DNA of 64,000 bases, from assembly GCA_022885665.1 (NCBI GenBank), contig JAGQDJ010000142.1:93268-157267 (forward strand), written 5' to 3'. The notes under the pieces were generated by a model, which was not told where the DNA came from, did no database searches, and worked only from the letters and a program-made list of their open reading frames with translations. The position numbers were made by a program, and so were the translations under genes. How positions within the stretch are numbered: position 1 is the first letter of the stretch; every line of letters begins with the position of its first letter. Of this stretch, positions 24,490 to 36,916 are shown in pieces. Source of the DNA: Triops longicaudatus (Eukaryota; Arthropoda; Branchiopoda; Notostraca; Triopsidae).

Positions 24490-25042
24490 ACTATGTGCCC
24501 TACAGCTCCATTGAAGCTCCTAGAAAAGAAATCACACATCAAAACATGTTTTCGCGGGTGTTTTTGTATGGGCATAACAATAGAGAAATTTTAGAATATC
24601 GTAAATTTCGAAGAATACCTAGAATCGGGGTGTTAAGATTATCAATCAATAACTGAGATATTATTTATTGATAATGAGAGCACAAAATGAAACGAGACTA
24701 CACGACCGTAAAATTTATTCAGTGGAAGTTGAATCAAATTCCTCAACACACCGGCCCTAAGTCCATGATAAAAGTGTGAACCGCGAACAAACGATTAGAC
24801 GAACCGGACCTAGAAAAGGAATGGGAAATATGCTGCAGTAGAATCTTGTTAAGACGAATCCACTGGGAACAGATGAAAAAAATCGATATATTCGAAGGTC
24901 TTTAAAAGGATTCTCTACAGATTAAAACTTGTTAATTTATAAAGTTATAACATTCTTAACTTGCTTTATGATTGAATGGTTAGTAACGCAATGTAATGTA
25001 CTGAGAAAAAATACATAGCAAACCAGAGTTTTAATTAAACCT

Positions 25043-25145
25043 CTTGAGGCTGATTAATCTGGAGTAATTACGAAAGAAGCCTTTCACTTCACAAGCGATT
25101 TGCTGGAGCTCCTTCTGCGCGTAATAAAGGTTAATCAGCCTCGAG
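25043..25145. repeat. Short inverted repeat
   Basis: CTTGAGGCTGATTAA at 25043-25057 is matched in reverse by TTAATCAGCCTCGAG at 25131-25145 (14 of 15 positions), separated by about 73 bp. It may be a very small MITE or a transcribed hairpin. Confidence 0.6.
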
Positions 25146-25248
25146 AAGCATGATTCTATGTGGCTTGCTATGTACACTTTTTTGTTGCTCTGTACAGTAC
25201 GGTACTGTACTATACAGTACGTACGGAACGGTAGATTACATGGAACAA

Positions 25249-25544
25249 CAGAGGTGTACAGAGAGAGCACTGGGCCTCCTCCTTATGGAACTTTTGTCTT
25301 CACTTTTGAAAGCCCTCAGGCTAGTCCCACGAGGGGTGGGTGAAAACAGCTTGACGACGCCTTTGTCCATGAAACCCATACTGAGTTGTTGACGCCCCAT
25401 TTGAACTGGTTTCGAGCTCATTTTCACAGCCAATCAGGGCATGAGTTCCACTTTCGGTCCTGAGTTTCCACTTTTAACTCATCCTTTTCAATCTATTTTT
25501 CTAGAACAGCCTTTTAACAGGGTCGCTCTCTCTGTATACCTCTG
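25249..25544. mobile_element. TIR element (296 bp)
   Basis: Begins CAGAGGTGTACAGAGAGAGC and its reversed right end begins CAGAGGTATACAGAGAGAGC, a 20-bp terminal inverted repeat with one mismatch. CATGGAA lies close outside both ends but not abutting identically, so the target duplication is unclear. No transposase. Confidence 0.7.
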
Positions 25545-26419
25545 TGCATGGAAAGGAAGGGGACAGTTATTTTTTGTTCTGCTCACTTTTCTTGTGGGTA
25601 AAACTAGTGCTTATTGACTAGGTTTAGCGGTAAGATTTAATTTGTTAAAAAACACCTTACGAATCTTTTGTTAGGACAGAGAATAAAAAAAAAATAAGTG
25701 CTTTACAGATTATGCAGAACAAGCTCTTCAACACATTGTAAGAAAAATATCGCCATAACGAAGTTTTTTTAGTCAATTATCCGTTATTACGGAGAAGTAA
25801 AACAACCCACAGGCTTCGCGTGTGCACAGAAGAAAAACATGCAATACCAAAACTTGCAATCACGGATATATCGAGTAGCTTTCGCCTTCCAGAGGATTCA
25901 TTATAGCGAGATTTTGCTATTTTCAGTTGCGGTTTTACAGGAGGTTTTTGTGTGTCTTCAAAAGATTAGTGTAATAATCTTACGCGCTAATAAAGCTTAC
26001 TGTCATTTTACGATAAGAATGCGAGTGAAATTTCATAATACACGTGAAGAAAATAAAAAACAATGACATTTTCCTACTTTATAATTTCCTCATAAGGGTA
26101 TTTATTTTATTGCTAGTATTATGATTTACTATCACCTATCATGTAGCCTTCATAAAAAAAAACTGCAAATGTCAAACCCCTCCCGACCCCCCACCCTCCG
26201 AACCAACATTCTGGTTACGGCCTGGCTGGTAGATATAACTTATCTTTTGGTCAATACGTTATTTAAACGTCGTTTAAATGTACAGTCAATGTTAATTTTG
26301 GTGAAAAATCTTTCCCTAGAAACACCGACATTATTCTCGTTAAAATTTTACTAATAATACTTTGTAAAGAATACTGACGGTGAGCTATAGTGATTATTAT
26401 AGCTAACTTTATTTTCAGA

Positions 26420-26704
26420 AATCGGCAGTAAAATGTTTTCCATAATTTACTTAATGCTTAATTTCCAAATACCTCGGTAATTAGCACGTAACATTCAAAT
26501 GAAAATACTTCTAAGTAGAAGCACAACTAAATTGATAGGGAAGACGTCATTTTAGCATTTCAGTTCTTATGGACGAAAATCTTCTCCGAAACAAATTGTA
26601 CGAAATTTTAAATTCAAATTTTCTTCAGATGAACTCCGCTACCTTAATCCAATTGGCTTTTACCCAATTTTGGGTAATTTACCCACTGTTGAGAAGCACT
26701 GGCC
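26420..26704. repeat. Dispersed repeat, copy B
   Basis: The right end reads ACCCAATTTTGGGTAATTT then ACCCACTGTTGAGAAGCACTG; reversed, it starts CAGTGCTTCTCAACAGTGGG, the style of hAT ends. A similar 250-300 bp stretch, with shared blocks such as TTCAAATGAAAA, TTTCAG/AATCCTT and the same terminus, occurs at 51265-51555, and the terminus alone at 16784-16827. Confidence 0.6.
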
Positions 26705-27146
26705 AACATGGACTATCTGTAAATAGGGGTCAGATTACTACATATATTTCCCCATCATTGTAGTCTTGTCGACATTTTCGCTTCTACTGCGTTCAGTGTG
26801 GGATTTCTACGACACTTTTTTACGAAATTCAAGTAAGCTCCAGCTACACTATATGCACAGCGGTACAAGCTGTTGCATTATGTTTGCACTGCCGTGTCCA
26901 CTTGTTTACGGAACGGATACAGAAGGCGTAAAGAGATACAAAATTACGTAATAAAACGAAGTTGCTTACGATTTTCTCGCTTAAAACTTGTTTTTATTTT
27001 TCTTTCGTAACGACTGATTCACCAAAAGATATTATGCGGATACAAATTTATACAAAGAACACAAACTAAATGGTTACGCAAAACGTTAATTTCCAATATT
27101 TTCTTGAACACACAAAGGATCGGAAGCTGAACAGAAGATAATACTT

Positions 27147-28663
27147 TTATACAGAGCTGACTAGTTTCAAGTGTCTTTTAGGAACAAATGACAACCGTAC
27201 ACTTCTGTAAAATGATCTAACACGCGCAAACGGGTCTTTCCAGTCGGGCTTTTTGGCTAAGGAATTCATGTACACTCCTACAAATACTAGAGCACCGGCC
27301 CAAACATACCTGCACGTACAACTTCATTAGAAATATGTTATATACGAAACAGGGCAACCTTACTCAACAGAAAAAGGTTTGCTGAACATCATGAAAGACA
27401 AAACCATTGTAAAGGCTTTTCGGAATGTTGTAACAGTCACAGCGGCGAAAGCGCCACAAGTACGAACCAGCGTCAGCACCAAATTGATTCCCAAGTATCC
27501 TGTCATAGAGTACAGCGCTCCATATCCGTAACACTCTTTTCGGTACTACTCAATACAGAACCCAACCCAACTGCATGTTTAAATCGCACATAAACTAATG
27601 AAAGCCACACCTGATTGCATAAATGAATAGCAGGAACAAGTTGGCCGGATACCGCCAACGTGAAAAAAATATAAACAACTCCAATACTATAAGAATACAA
27701 AACGACTTCAGAATTTGGTGCACCGGTAGCTCTCATCGCTTTTTCTTGCACGTTTCCAATTATGGCATCAGCCAGGAGGGCAAAGGTTATCATAATAATA
27801 CCTTGAAGAAGTGTACATAAGCCTGAACTTCAATATGTAACAAGAAGAACTCAAATCGAACCTGTTATATCGAAGTTGGGTGAGATGTGGCTGTCTATAA
27901 GCGTGAACCAAATCAAACCAGCACACATAACTGTGGCAGCAATGAAATCCATGCTGCCATATTGTTTTTTCTGGATAACAATTCCACCAATCAAAACTGG
28001 GATTAACTTGCAGGATTTGAAAATAATCTTGTTGGAAACAATGAATTTATTTATTGTGTTCTAAGGAGCGGATTTAACGGTACTTGAGTAGGGTAATTTA
28101 GGTAGGCTAATGAGGAATTTGAGAGTGCCATAGTACCCACTGTTAGCAAAGCGAGGAGGACATACGTTTTATATGAAATTCTAATTAAAAAGTGTTAAAA
28201 TATTAAGTGTATTTAAGGTTTCCTTTACGCTTTGATTACCTTCTTTCTTTGTGACCAGTGGCATTAAATTCAACCCAGCCGAAGGCAGAATACAAAATAA
28301 ACTGGTAGAATGTAACATAAAGACCATACGTCTTGATTTCTCGGTGAGTGAAAATAAGTTCCTAGGATTGGTTCAAATTGAAAATGGAGAAATAAATATA
28401 TCATGCATACGAACTAATTTTCAAACGAAAACTTCTAAGTAGTTTACCTGGAGATAGCCGTAGAATATATAGAATATGAATACTCCCACAGAACAAAAGG
28501 CGAATTGCCAAGTTCTGCTTAATAATGACAAGTTAAATCCTAAGAAAAACAAGGGGTTTTCTTTGGATTCAAGTTGCTGTGCGTTTCCGGTTCCTTTTGA
28601 CTCAATAATACTGTAAGAAACGTTATCTTTTCTAGTAAAAGAATCATCTTTCACCTCACCCAT
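27147..28663 (-). CDS. SLC35B3: SLC35B3-type Golgi PAPS transporter (PAPST2)
   Basis: Nucleotide-sugar-transporter-family membrane protein carrying the sulfate donor PAPS into the Golgi lumen for sulfotransferases. Seven exons: 28663-28448, 28361-28240, 28180-28084, 28027-27862, 27801-27611, 27545-27364 and 27309-27147, coding for 378 residues (human SLC35B3 401). Family landmarks in order: FYIFYGYLQELIF, LSNSSLAYLNYPTQ, IIFKSCKLIPV, DAIIGNVQEKAM, NSEVVLYSYSIG, and VTVTTFRKAFTMVLSF near the C-terminus. About ten hydrophobic segments are present. The block DAIIGNVQEKAM with the GTG/Q-type neighbours separates it from SLC35B2 and SLC35B4. Start is the ATG at 28663; the first 40 residues are polar and variable. 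All exons agree in phase. Confidence 0.94.
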
Positions 28664-30600
28664 CGTACCCGGAAGTATTTTTGTACAGTCCTAACAATAA
28701 TAAAATAAATTACGCGACTGATTTACAGTGCACTAACACTTGGCGGGTGTCATAGTGTTCTCACGTGCTTTTGTGTACTTAGGCAGTGACGCGTGGCAAA
28801 ACAATTCTACAAACTCAGAAGTATTGATTAGTCCTGACAGATGTCAGAGAGGTCGCAATTCTTCAATTTAATTCTCAACGAAAAATGGTATGAACACCAG
28901 TTAAACACACAACTTTAATGCGAACAAGCTCTCGAATTGCTGTGAAAATACTTGTCAACTCACAACATATATGGTACTAGCAATATGCTTTTAATTTCTG
29001 AAAATTTAATTGGATATTAATATTGAAAGCCATTCAGTGAATTTTTTTTTCATTATGAAATAGCTGGTTTGCGTTCTCTACTGCACATTTCCGCCACACA
29101 CCTGACGTTCTGAAAACATGTCTCGTATTTCTTTCTGTTATTCCGTTTCGCATGTCGTTGCATACACGAATCTTGCGATATGAACTATTTTACGCTTGAC
29201 AATCGCGTCAACGTTCAAACGTCACGGACGTCCAGAACGTCAACGGATGTTCATGACGATTTTAACATTGCAGCCTACTATAACCGCAAACCCCATATTG
29301 CAGCTTCGCACTCTTTGACCCAGAGCTTCGTTGCGAATTGCAAACGTGCCATTGAAATGTATTTTTTCGTAAGCATTTGCTTTGTCCGTTGATTAGTTTT
29401 TTCTTTTCTGCAGGAAAGTGAATCTTTTCAGGTGTATAATTTTCCCACGCCAGTAATTTATTATCGATTACTGAGTACATACAAAGTACTGCATAAGCAT
29501 TTGTCACCGTATTAACCTCGACATGAGCGAGGTGTGCAGGAAGCAGTTGCACTTTGAACAAAAGAAGACTGCTCCAGAATCCACCATGTCGCTTAATTTA
29601 ATAAAAACGTTACTGCAGTTATTGAGTTTTCACTTGCCCTTTGATTCTAACACAAAAATATTCTTACTGGATCATCTACTTTTCACCCAGGCGAAATAGG
29701 CTCACATAGAAAAGCACGGCAAAAAAAAAGCGTTGTATGTCATTTGATAAAAAATATCTATGAAAATGCATTTGAAATTCGGTCACGGTTCAAAAGACTT
29801 ATTCCTGCTTCTTTTAATTATTATCTCGATTACCGAAGTCATGAAGTGCAGCAAATCGTAAGTACGAAGATCGTTTCGTTATTGTAAAAGCTCCTGTCGT
29901 CAAGTGGAGAAGCAAAGCAAAAGAACACATGCACACTATCTGGTTGCTAACGCATTGATCAGCTTCCCCCCCTGATCCAGTCATCTTGCTCTCTATCTAC
30001 TTCTCCTGTGAAGCTTTCCACCGACATCTCCTCCAGCAATAAATACAAAATGATGGCGTGAGTCAAAATCTCCGACTCTCCGCATCAAAACTGATCGCTA
30101 AAGCCTCCGTGGTGTAGTCGCCGGAAGTTGATGCATAACCCAAACTCTCATGAATAGCTCTTGTCCTGCTGGACAGCATGCAAACCCGCACGAAAATAAA
30201 GGAAGCGAATCGTCCAACTTCCCAGTGATACACTCCATAATGTAACGTATTAGTCGCATATAAATAATCTACTACCCAGCTTTCTACGTCAAGCTGCTCC
30301 CCTGTCCTCTAACTATGGGTTTCGGTCGTTCATTGTCTTTCAATTTTCCGTTCAACTCTTCCGGCCAGGTATGAAACGTTGTTCAGTACGGAATAAAAGC
30401 AACCGTAAAAGCACGCAAATATTACCACTGTTCTCTGTATTATTGAAAACAAGCATTGCTGTTCATTAAACACTCATCTTTCGTAGAAGAAGGCAGTTTA
30501 ATCTTGGGTCTCGCTTCCAAGGAAACGCCGGAGCTTTTCATCCAGCACTCTTCCGACGACGCCCTCAGATACAGAGCGAGGCAACGGACACAAAAGGATA
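28664..30600. other. Intergenic region between divergent SLC35B3 and NR4A genes
   Basis: No exon recognised. A patch at 29205-29260 has four CGTCA/TGACG half-sites within 55 bp and may be a distal regulatory element for the NR4A gene. The stretch becomes less AT-rich towards 30600, where the NR4A promoter begins. Confidence 0.5.
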
Positions 30601-30850
30601 AGCAGCATCCATGGCGTCACAGTTACGCCGTCATCGAAGACGTCAGCAAGTGAGCTCACTCCCTGGCTATCCAAGAATCTTCACCCACACATGACGTCAG
30701 GGAGTGGTTTGACGTCACTCATGTGGAGGAGGAAGCGTTCCGATTGGCTGCCCGCGTGCATGTTCGGGTAGTGCGCAACGTCACGGGTTTTTGGGCGCGG
30801 TAGGTATTTTATATGAGGATGCGCTCGTTCTGGCTCCGACACAGTCATTT
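30600..30850 (+). promoter_or_regulatory. NR4A promoter with two perfect CRE sites
   Basis: Two consensus cAMP response elements TGACGTCA lie at 30692-30699 and 30710-30717, 18 bp apart centre to centre, with further CGTCA half-sites at about 30615, 30641 and 30779. An inverted CCAAT box (GATTGGCTG) is at 30742-30750. A TATA-like TTTTATATG at about 30807-30815 is followed some 30 bp later by an initiator-like ACACAGTCATT, so transcription probably starts near 30842, about 240 nt before the ATG. Confidence 0.7.
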
Positions 30851-31079
30851 CTTGGCCCAGCAGTCGTGCGGTTCCTAACGGATCTCACATCGCAGACTCG
30901 GGGGCCGTGTTTGTGATAGACAGTTTACCACCTCAACGAAATCCCGCTGTAGTCTGCATTTTTCGAAAGCCTCTCAACGAATGTGTTTTTAGCCCAGGAG
31001 ATTAATGTTGTTCATCGCAAGTCACTTTCTGAGGTTTTTATTGACACGTGACAAGGTTTCAAACTGAGCCGTTTCGTCC

Positions 31080-34000
31080 ATGCGTTACACGATTCCTCCG
31101 CGGCGCGTTGGTTTGTCTTGCTGGGCAGACATCGGTGAAGCCAATTGCCCAAGTCGGACTCTCGGAACACAACAGGTCGATTGGGAGTCGGTGGCGAGTA
31201 ACCAAGCTTTCGTCAACACGTGCTGGTCGTGGGCGGCGACGCCCTTACCGTGTAGTAGTAGTAATAGTACGGGCAGTACCGGCGATCTTGTCGACGCCTG
31301 GCTTAACGATATCCTCGACTTACAGGAAGTCAATTGGGACCTTGCACTTACAGGTACATCTTTAAACCTTATATTTCCCGTTTGTTCGAACTTCGAAAAC
31401 GAAACATTTCTTGCGGAAACGTGCTTCTATCGATGAAAGAAAGCTGATGAAAGAGACTTCTAATTCAGTAATGCTACACACTAGTAAACATCACGGGGGT
31501 ATACAACGCACGTGGCTATCAGCCGGTCGCTATCCGCATCGGCTTAAAAAATATCACTGCTGTGCCAAACCACGTGCGTGTATTTGCCAGGTTCCCAAAA
31601 TAAAAACCACGAGGAACTTGTTATGTCCAACCGTACAAAATAAGCTCCAGGATCCCCACGTGACAGTATCGGATGCTAATGCTGTACCTTTTATATTTAA
31701 CTCGTCTATCTATATTTAATTCGCTTATTCTATAACTACTAATGTATTACAAGAGAATGTGAAATATAGTTAAGCTTAGATAAAGTATGGTAAAGTGAAA
31801 AGCAAGATCCAGCCGCTATTCATAGATCTATAATAGGAAATTCAAAGTTCGCTGCTCTTCACTGACAACGCTTTTATCGAGCGCGTCTCGTGCTGCACGG
31901 CTTTGACGTCATAAATTGACGTCAATCTAATGACGCAAATGTGACGTCAAACGCTATCGACGTTGTTTCCTTCCTATATTCACACAACCTCTAACGATGC
32001 TACAACTGTAGCGTCACGTTTTCCACGTCCTGAACAAGTAACACAAAACCTGATTGAAGTTGTTTGCAGAAATTGAGTCACAAATTTTGCACTCTTAGTA
32101 CATTGCTTCCACCCTCAGTAGTATTTTTTTGTAGACAGAAACAGAAAACGTACCCAAAAGAGACCTCATAAATCACAAAAAATCTCCTAAAACATAAAAT
32201 GAGTCAGACTTGCTCGTAAGCATTTAACACAATAATGATCAGAAATGCTTCTACTGACTGGCATTAGAACGAATATTTGTAGCCACCGGATTATTTTTAA
32301 GACTGGTGTACTAGCACATACATAACTATAACGTAAAAATAACTAACGAATAACTAACGTGTTTCCGTATAAGCATTAGAATCATTACACTTGTCTACTG
32401 ATATTGAAAAATGCCTTCGGTTAAAAATGCGTATTCTTTGCTTTTCCTATTAAATAGTTCGCGATCTGTCGAACACGACGTCGTCATCCTCGGTTGTTGA
32501 ACAGGTGGAGGGTGAAGGGCGTAACAAAAAAGCCAAAACCCCTCCACTTGAGCCTTCCAGGAGTACCGGCAGTCCTCAAGTCGCCCTCAACATGCTCATG
32601 GTCCAGCCTCAGGTACGTAAAAAAAAAAACAACAAAAAAACTAAAGCAGAACGTGTCTTACTGTGCTACCTTTGAAGTACACCGTTCAATGCATAAGCAA
32701 CGCAAAAAACAATGCATGCTCCACGTGTAGTAAGATGACCCTGAGGTGCCTGCTCGTGGAAGCTAAACAATAACGAATCCTTAGCCATGTCTATTTAACG
32801 CGCCTCGTCTCCTTGGCAATACGCTATCCTTTTGTCCACTCGCCACTGCGAGTTATAGTAAGTCACGTAACGGGATTATGGTTTTCAAATTTTCAATCCT
32901 CGTAGACAAAATCGTACCAAGGTGACCTTTGCGATTACCTCAAAGCCACATTAAAGCTATGTGTAAATTTCCGTGAAAGAAAGGTTTCCTTACTTAAAGC
33001 TAAATAAGTGTTTGAAAAAAGAAAGATTCTTCTCTCCCATAAAGAAGACCATGCTCTGAATCAAAGCACTTTCTAGAAGCAATCTTACGTTAAAACCTAC
33101 GGAAATGCAAAAGTTGACAGTATGATTTAAATTTGTAGATGATTGGTGGCTTTGGATCGTCTAGCCTCGCGATGTCTGATATGATAAACGCTAGCTGGCC
33201 ATTGGTACATTTTACGGAAGCGCCGGTCTTGGAAACTTGCGTGAATCCTGCTTCGTTGACCACTACACCAGGAGCGTCGGTCCCGTCAAACTCGTCTGGG
33301 TCGCTGGATAATCCCCAAAGCAGTTTCGATGACTCGGAAAGCACTACCTTTCCTGACTGCTTTCCCCATTCTGCGGAATTTCTACTCGAACCTAGTATGG
33401 CTGTCGCCGCTGCGGCGCTCGCAGCCACAGAGAGTCAAGTGAGCATGGAAGCCACTGTGGGGGGACATTCGAGCGAAGCGTTGGCGGCTGCTGTATTAGG
33501 AGACGCTTCGCTACCCAGTTTTGAAGACACTTATTCCCCACGTTACCGATCACAACGCGTATTTGTGTTCAAGGTAATTTTATACTTCAACTGTCTAATA
33601 AAAAAAATACAATAATGTATCTTTATTTTGCAAACTTTATTACGTTAGTTATTTAGTCCCCAATTTATCGTTATTAAAGAAATACACAGTACTAAATAAA
33701 AGAGTAAAACGAGATGTATTGTGAATCTAGGACGAGCCGGGAATGCGTCACTCAACATGTGCGCTAAGGCAACAGAGAAACCCTAGTTCACCTTCCGGTT
33801 CAAACTCTAGACCCAATAGCAGTGACCCAGCCTCCCCTGGACCCTCCTCAACCCCTTTGATCACATCCCCTGCGCCGTCCAACTTGCAACCAGGCCTAAC
33901 CTTCAATACGACTCCAGTTCCGCCCGTTTCGGCCTCTTCGTTCAACACCAAGTACCAGCAACCCTTACCGGTAACCACGCACAACAGAACATCAAGCTAC

Positions 34001-35694
34001 TCCACGCAGACGACAGGCGTTTATACCACTTTTGAACCTCCCTTCAAGCCCAGTACTGAGCCCAGCTTTTCTCCCAGTACTGAAGCTCGTCTGACACCGC
34101 CCCTAACCACAGCAGTACCAGACAGGTAAGACAGACATGGATGTTACATTGCGGGTTTATTAACCACTTTTGTGGATTCTATCGTCTTCACAGGAAGGAC
34201 GCTCCAGGTAAAATTCGGGTATCAGCAGTGCCGGCGTCACGTGCTTCCACGTCAGCCGAATCTAATCCCTCTTCACCCTCGCAATTGTGCGCCGTATGCG
34301 GAGACAACGCAGCGTGTCAGCATTACGGGGTGAGAACCTGCGAGGGCTGTAAAGGCTTCTTCAAAAGAACAGTGCAAAAGAACTCGAAATACGTTTGCCT
34401 ATCCAACAAAAATTGTCCTGTGGATAAGAGAAGGCGCAATCGATGTCAATTTTGTCGATTCCAAAAATGCCTGGCAGTGGGCATGGTGAAGGAGGTACTT
34501 CATTTTTTTTCACAACTATCGTCGTCATTAAAGATAGGGTTGTATGATTTATTTATTTTTGTTGTTAGGTCGTTAGGACAGATTCGCTGAAAGGAAGACG
34601 TGGAAGGCTTCCATCGAAACCCAAATCGCCCCAAGAAGCTCCGGCTTCTCCACCAGTTTCCTTGATTACTGCATTAGTCCGTGCCCATGTGGATACATCG
34701 CCAGATTTGGCCAATTTGGATCTCACCCAAGTAAGCTCTTAACATGAAACTTTTCACTCATTGCAAAAGATCACAGATTATCTTTATTTACTCGAGGAAA
34801 GAATAATATAAATATTATACAGAGGCCCACGATTAACAGTTCCATTTGCTTCGATAGTACAAAGAGAGCAGCGGCATAGAAAGTCCTCGTTCGGAAGCCG
34901 ACCAAGTCCAGCACTTCTTTACGTTGCTAACGTCTTGCATCGATGTCATCAAAACGTGGGCTGATAAGATTCCCGGCTTTTCCGAGTTCTGTCGGGAAGA
35001 TCAGGAACTCTTGTTCCAATCTGCCTGCCTCGAGCTCCTTGTTCTCCGGTTGGCCTATCGCATCAAACCCTTGGAAGAACAATTCATCTTCTGCAACGGT
35101 GTTGCACTTAGCCAGGCTCAGTGTCTGCGCTGTTTTGGTGATTGGCAAGCGGCAATTTTAGAATTCGCTACGTCACTTCAGTCTTTGGATGTAGACATTT
35201 CTGCGTTCGCTTGCTTAGCTGCCCTCACCCTCGTTACTGGTAAGGATTTTCTTCTAAGGTTCCTATGTTTTTTCTTTTTACTGAGGTTGAGCCAAAGATG
35301 GAAGAGTGCTGTCTTACTCTAGGCTAAATATTCCCGCAAACTTAATTGACCTTTGACACTGGTTTTATTGGGTTCGGTGTGATTCGTAATTTTAGTTAAA
35401 CTACTATCTTATGAGCATTTTCTATTGTTTATTGCAGAGCGACACGGTCTGAGAGAGCCTCAGCGCGTAGAGCAATTGCAAATGAAGATTATCAACTCGC
35501 TGCGCGACCATGTGACATATAACGCCTTGGCTCAGCGGAAGCCTCATTACTTCTCCCGACTCCTTGGCAAACTCCCCGAATTACGTTCACTCAGTGTGCA
35601 AGGCTTACAACGTATCTTCTATTTAAAGTTGGAAGATTTAGTTCCCGCTCCGCCTCTTTTCGAAAAAATGTTTGCTTCAAGCTTACCTTTCTAA
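31080..35694 (+). CDS. NR4A: NR4A orphan nuclear receptor (NGFI-B/HR38 type)
   Basis: Ligand-independent immediate-early transcription factor binding NBRE sites. Eight exons: 31080-31353, 32458-32612, 33139-33573, 33731-34125, 34194-34494, 34569-34730, 34858-35239 and 35438-35694, giving 786 residues. The long Ser/Pro-rich AF-1 region fills exons 1-4. The DNA-binding domain in exon 5 has CAVCGDNAACQHYGVRTCEG with P-box CEGCKGFF and second finger to FCRFQKC; the A-box extension GRRGRLPSKPK in exon 6 is characteristic of NR4A. The ligand-binding domain fills exons 6-8 and ends FASSLPF, like other NR4A proteins. The start at 31080 is the first ATG in the exon frame; an overlapping frame at 31048 is a shadow. 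Regulation by cAMP/CREB is suggested by CRE clusters in promoter and intron 1. Confidence 0.96.
31900..31950 (+). promoter_or_regulatory. Intronic CRE cluster in NR4A intron 1
   Basis: Three perfect TGACGTCA sites at 31904-31911, 31917-31924 and 31942-31949, with the variant TGACGCAA at 31931-31938, all within 46 bp. Spacing between sites is 11-14 bp, close to one helical turn. Likely a CREB/ATF-bound enhancer or an alternative promoter of the receptor gene. Confidence 0.65.
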
Positions 35695-36755
35695 AGCTCT
35701 ACCACTACGCTCCTCCCCTCCAACTTATCAGGTTTGAAGCAATGGCGCCAAATACTCAAAAGAAATTAACAGTCGTCTTTCGGAATGAACTCATTCATAG
35801 TTTTCGATAAGAAAACTTCGACGCAGATACTGCTGGAACCTTAAATCAACCTTGTGCTAGTCAACTGAGTTTACCAACAATGAAATATCGAAGGGAATGG
35901 CGCCCAAGTTACTTTCGCTTCTGGCCAAACGTTACCAAAAAGAATTTTTTTTTCCACCTTAGTCAACGTTTTGCTTTCTTTCCTTTTTTGTCAAAGCAAA
36001 ATTCAGCACAGATATTTCTGAGCTAAGATAGTTTGAATAATGCGAGGATGAGTTGGAAAGATATATGTTAAGATGAGAATTCAAGCACCTTCGTGCCTCG
36101 GGAAAGTTGATTTTCCATATCACGCCCCTTACCACCCACTCACCCCCTTGTGTTCACTATTCGTTTAACGGAAAACTCAAGTTGACTCCGAAAGCAAGCT
36201 GTATGTGTGAAACGCTAACCCTCAATGAAAGTTACCGTGTTGAGTTCACTCACAGATCCAAGCGAAAGCTTTCCTCCAAGTTCTTTATCATCGTTCCTTT
36301 TTTAAGCCCTTTACTACAAATTTTCACTTTTCTACGCCCGTTCAACGGCTGTTTGTTACATTTTATGGTCTACTAACTAGTCCTTCACCACCGAATTCCT
36401 GTTTATCCCCAATCACTGCACTCATGGTCTTTTTCTAACGCAGCGGACGAGTAAAGTCTTGCTTTTTAAACTTTATATACGATTTTTTTACTACCAACTG
36501 CTATGTGTGTTTGGCTAATATCATAAATCTATATATTAGAACGGTAAAGAACTGCCATTTTATAGCGAAGAACTTTATAAAAGATGCTTAAATTACCTGT
36601 TGACCATTTTTAAGACCCTTTAAGCTTTGTGATACAAGTTTGTTCCCCCAGCCACTTCTCTTTGTGAAACTTTTACGTTTTCTTTACGACCCTACCCCGA
36701 CGTTTTCGTAAACCGGAGAAAAATTTACCTGAATGTTTTGGAGAAAATAAAGCTA
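35695..36755 (+). other. Probable NR4A 3' UTR with poly(A) signal
   Basis: About 1.05 kb of non-coding sequence after the NR4A stop, ending with AATAAA at 36746-36751. The stop codon of the convergent glutathione synthetase gene lies 166 bp further on. Confidence 0.5.
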
Positions 36756-36916
36756 TTGTTACAACCCAATCTTGAATTCTATTCCCTCAATTGCATTGGC
36801 GTTTTACAACCACATGGTCGTATTATTTCCACTGGTAAATTTTTGGCTAAAATTGCCCAAAAACCGCTACAGATTAACGGAATGGCATTTTATGATAAAT
36901 TACAGGAGTGTTTGTT

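Larger units (their letters stand above)
24490..27146. other. Intergenic spacer with TIR elements
   Basis: No convincing exon. Contents: a short inverted repeat at 25043-25145, a GTAC-rich palindromic patch near 25190-25232, a 296-bp TIR element at 25249-25544, and a copy of a dispersed repeat ending near 26702. Confidence 0.55.

Noticed and set aside
25236..25433. 65-codon minus-strand frame within a TIR element
   Set aside because: Lies inside the 25249-25544 transposon-like element and resembles no protein.
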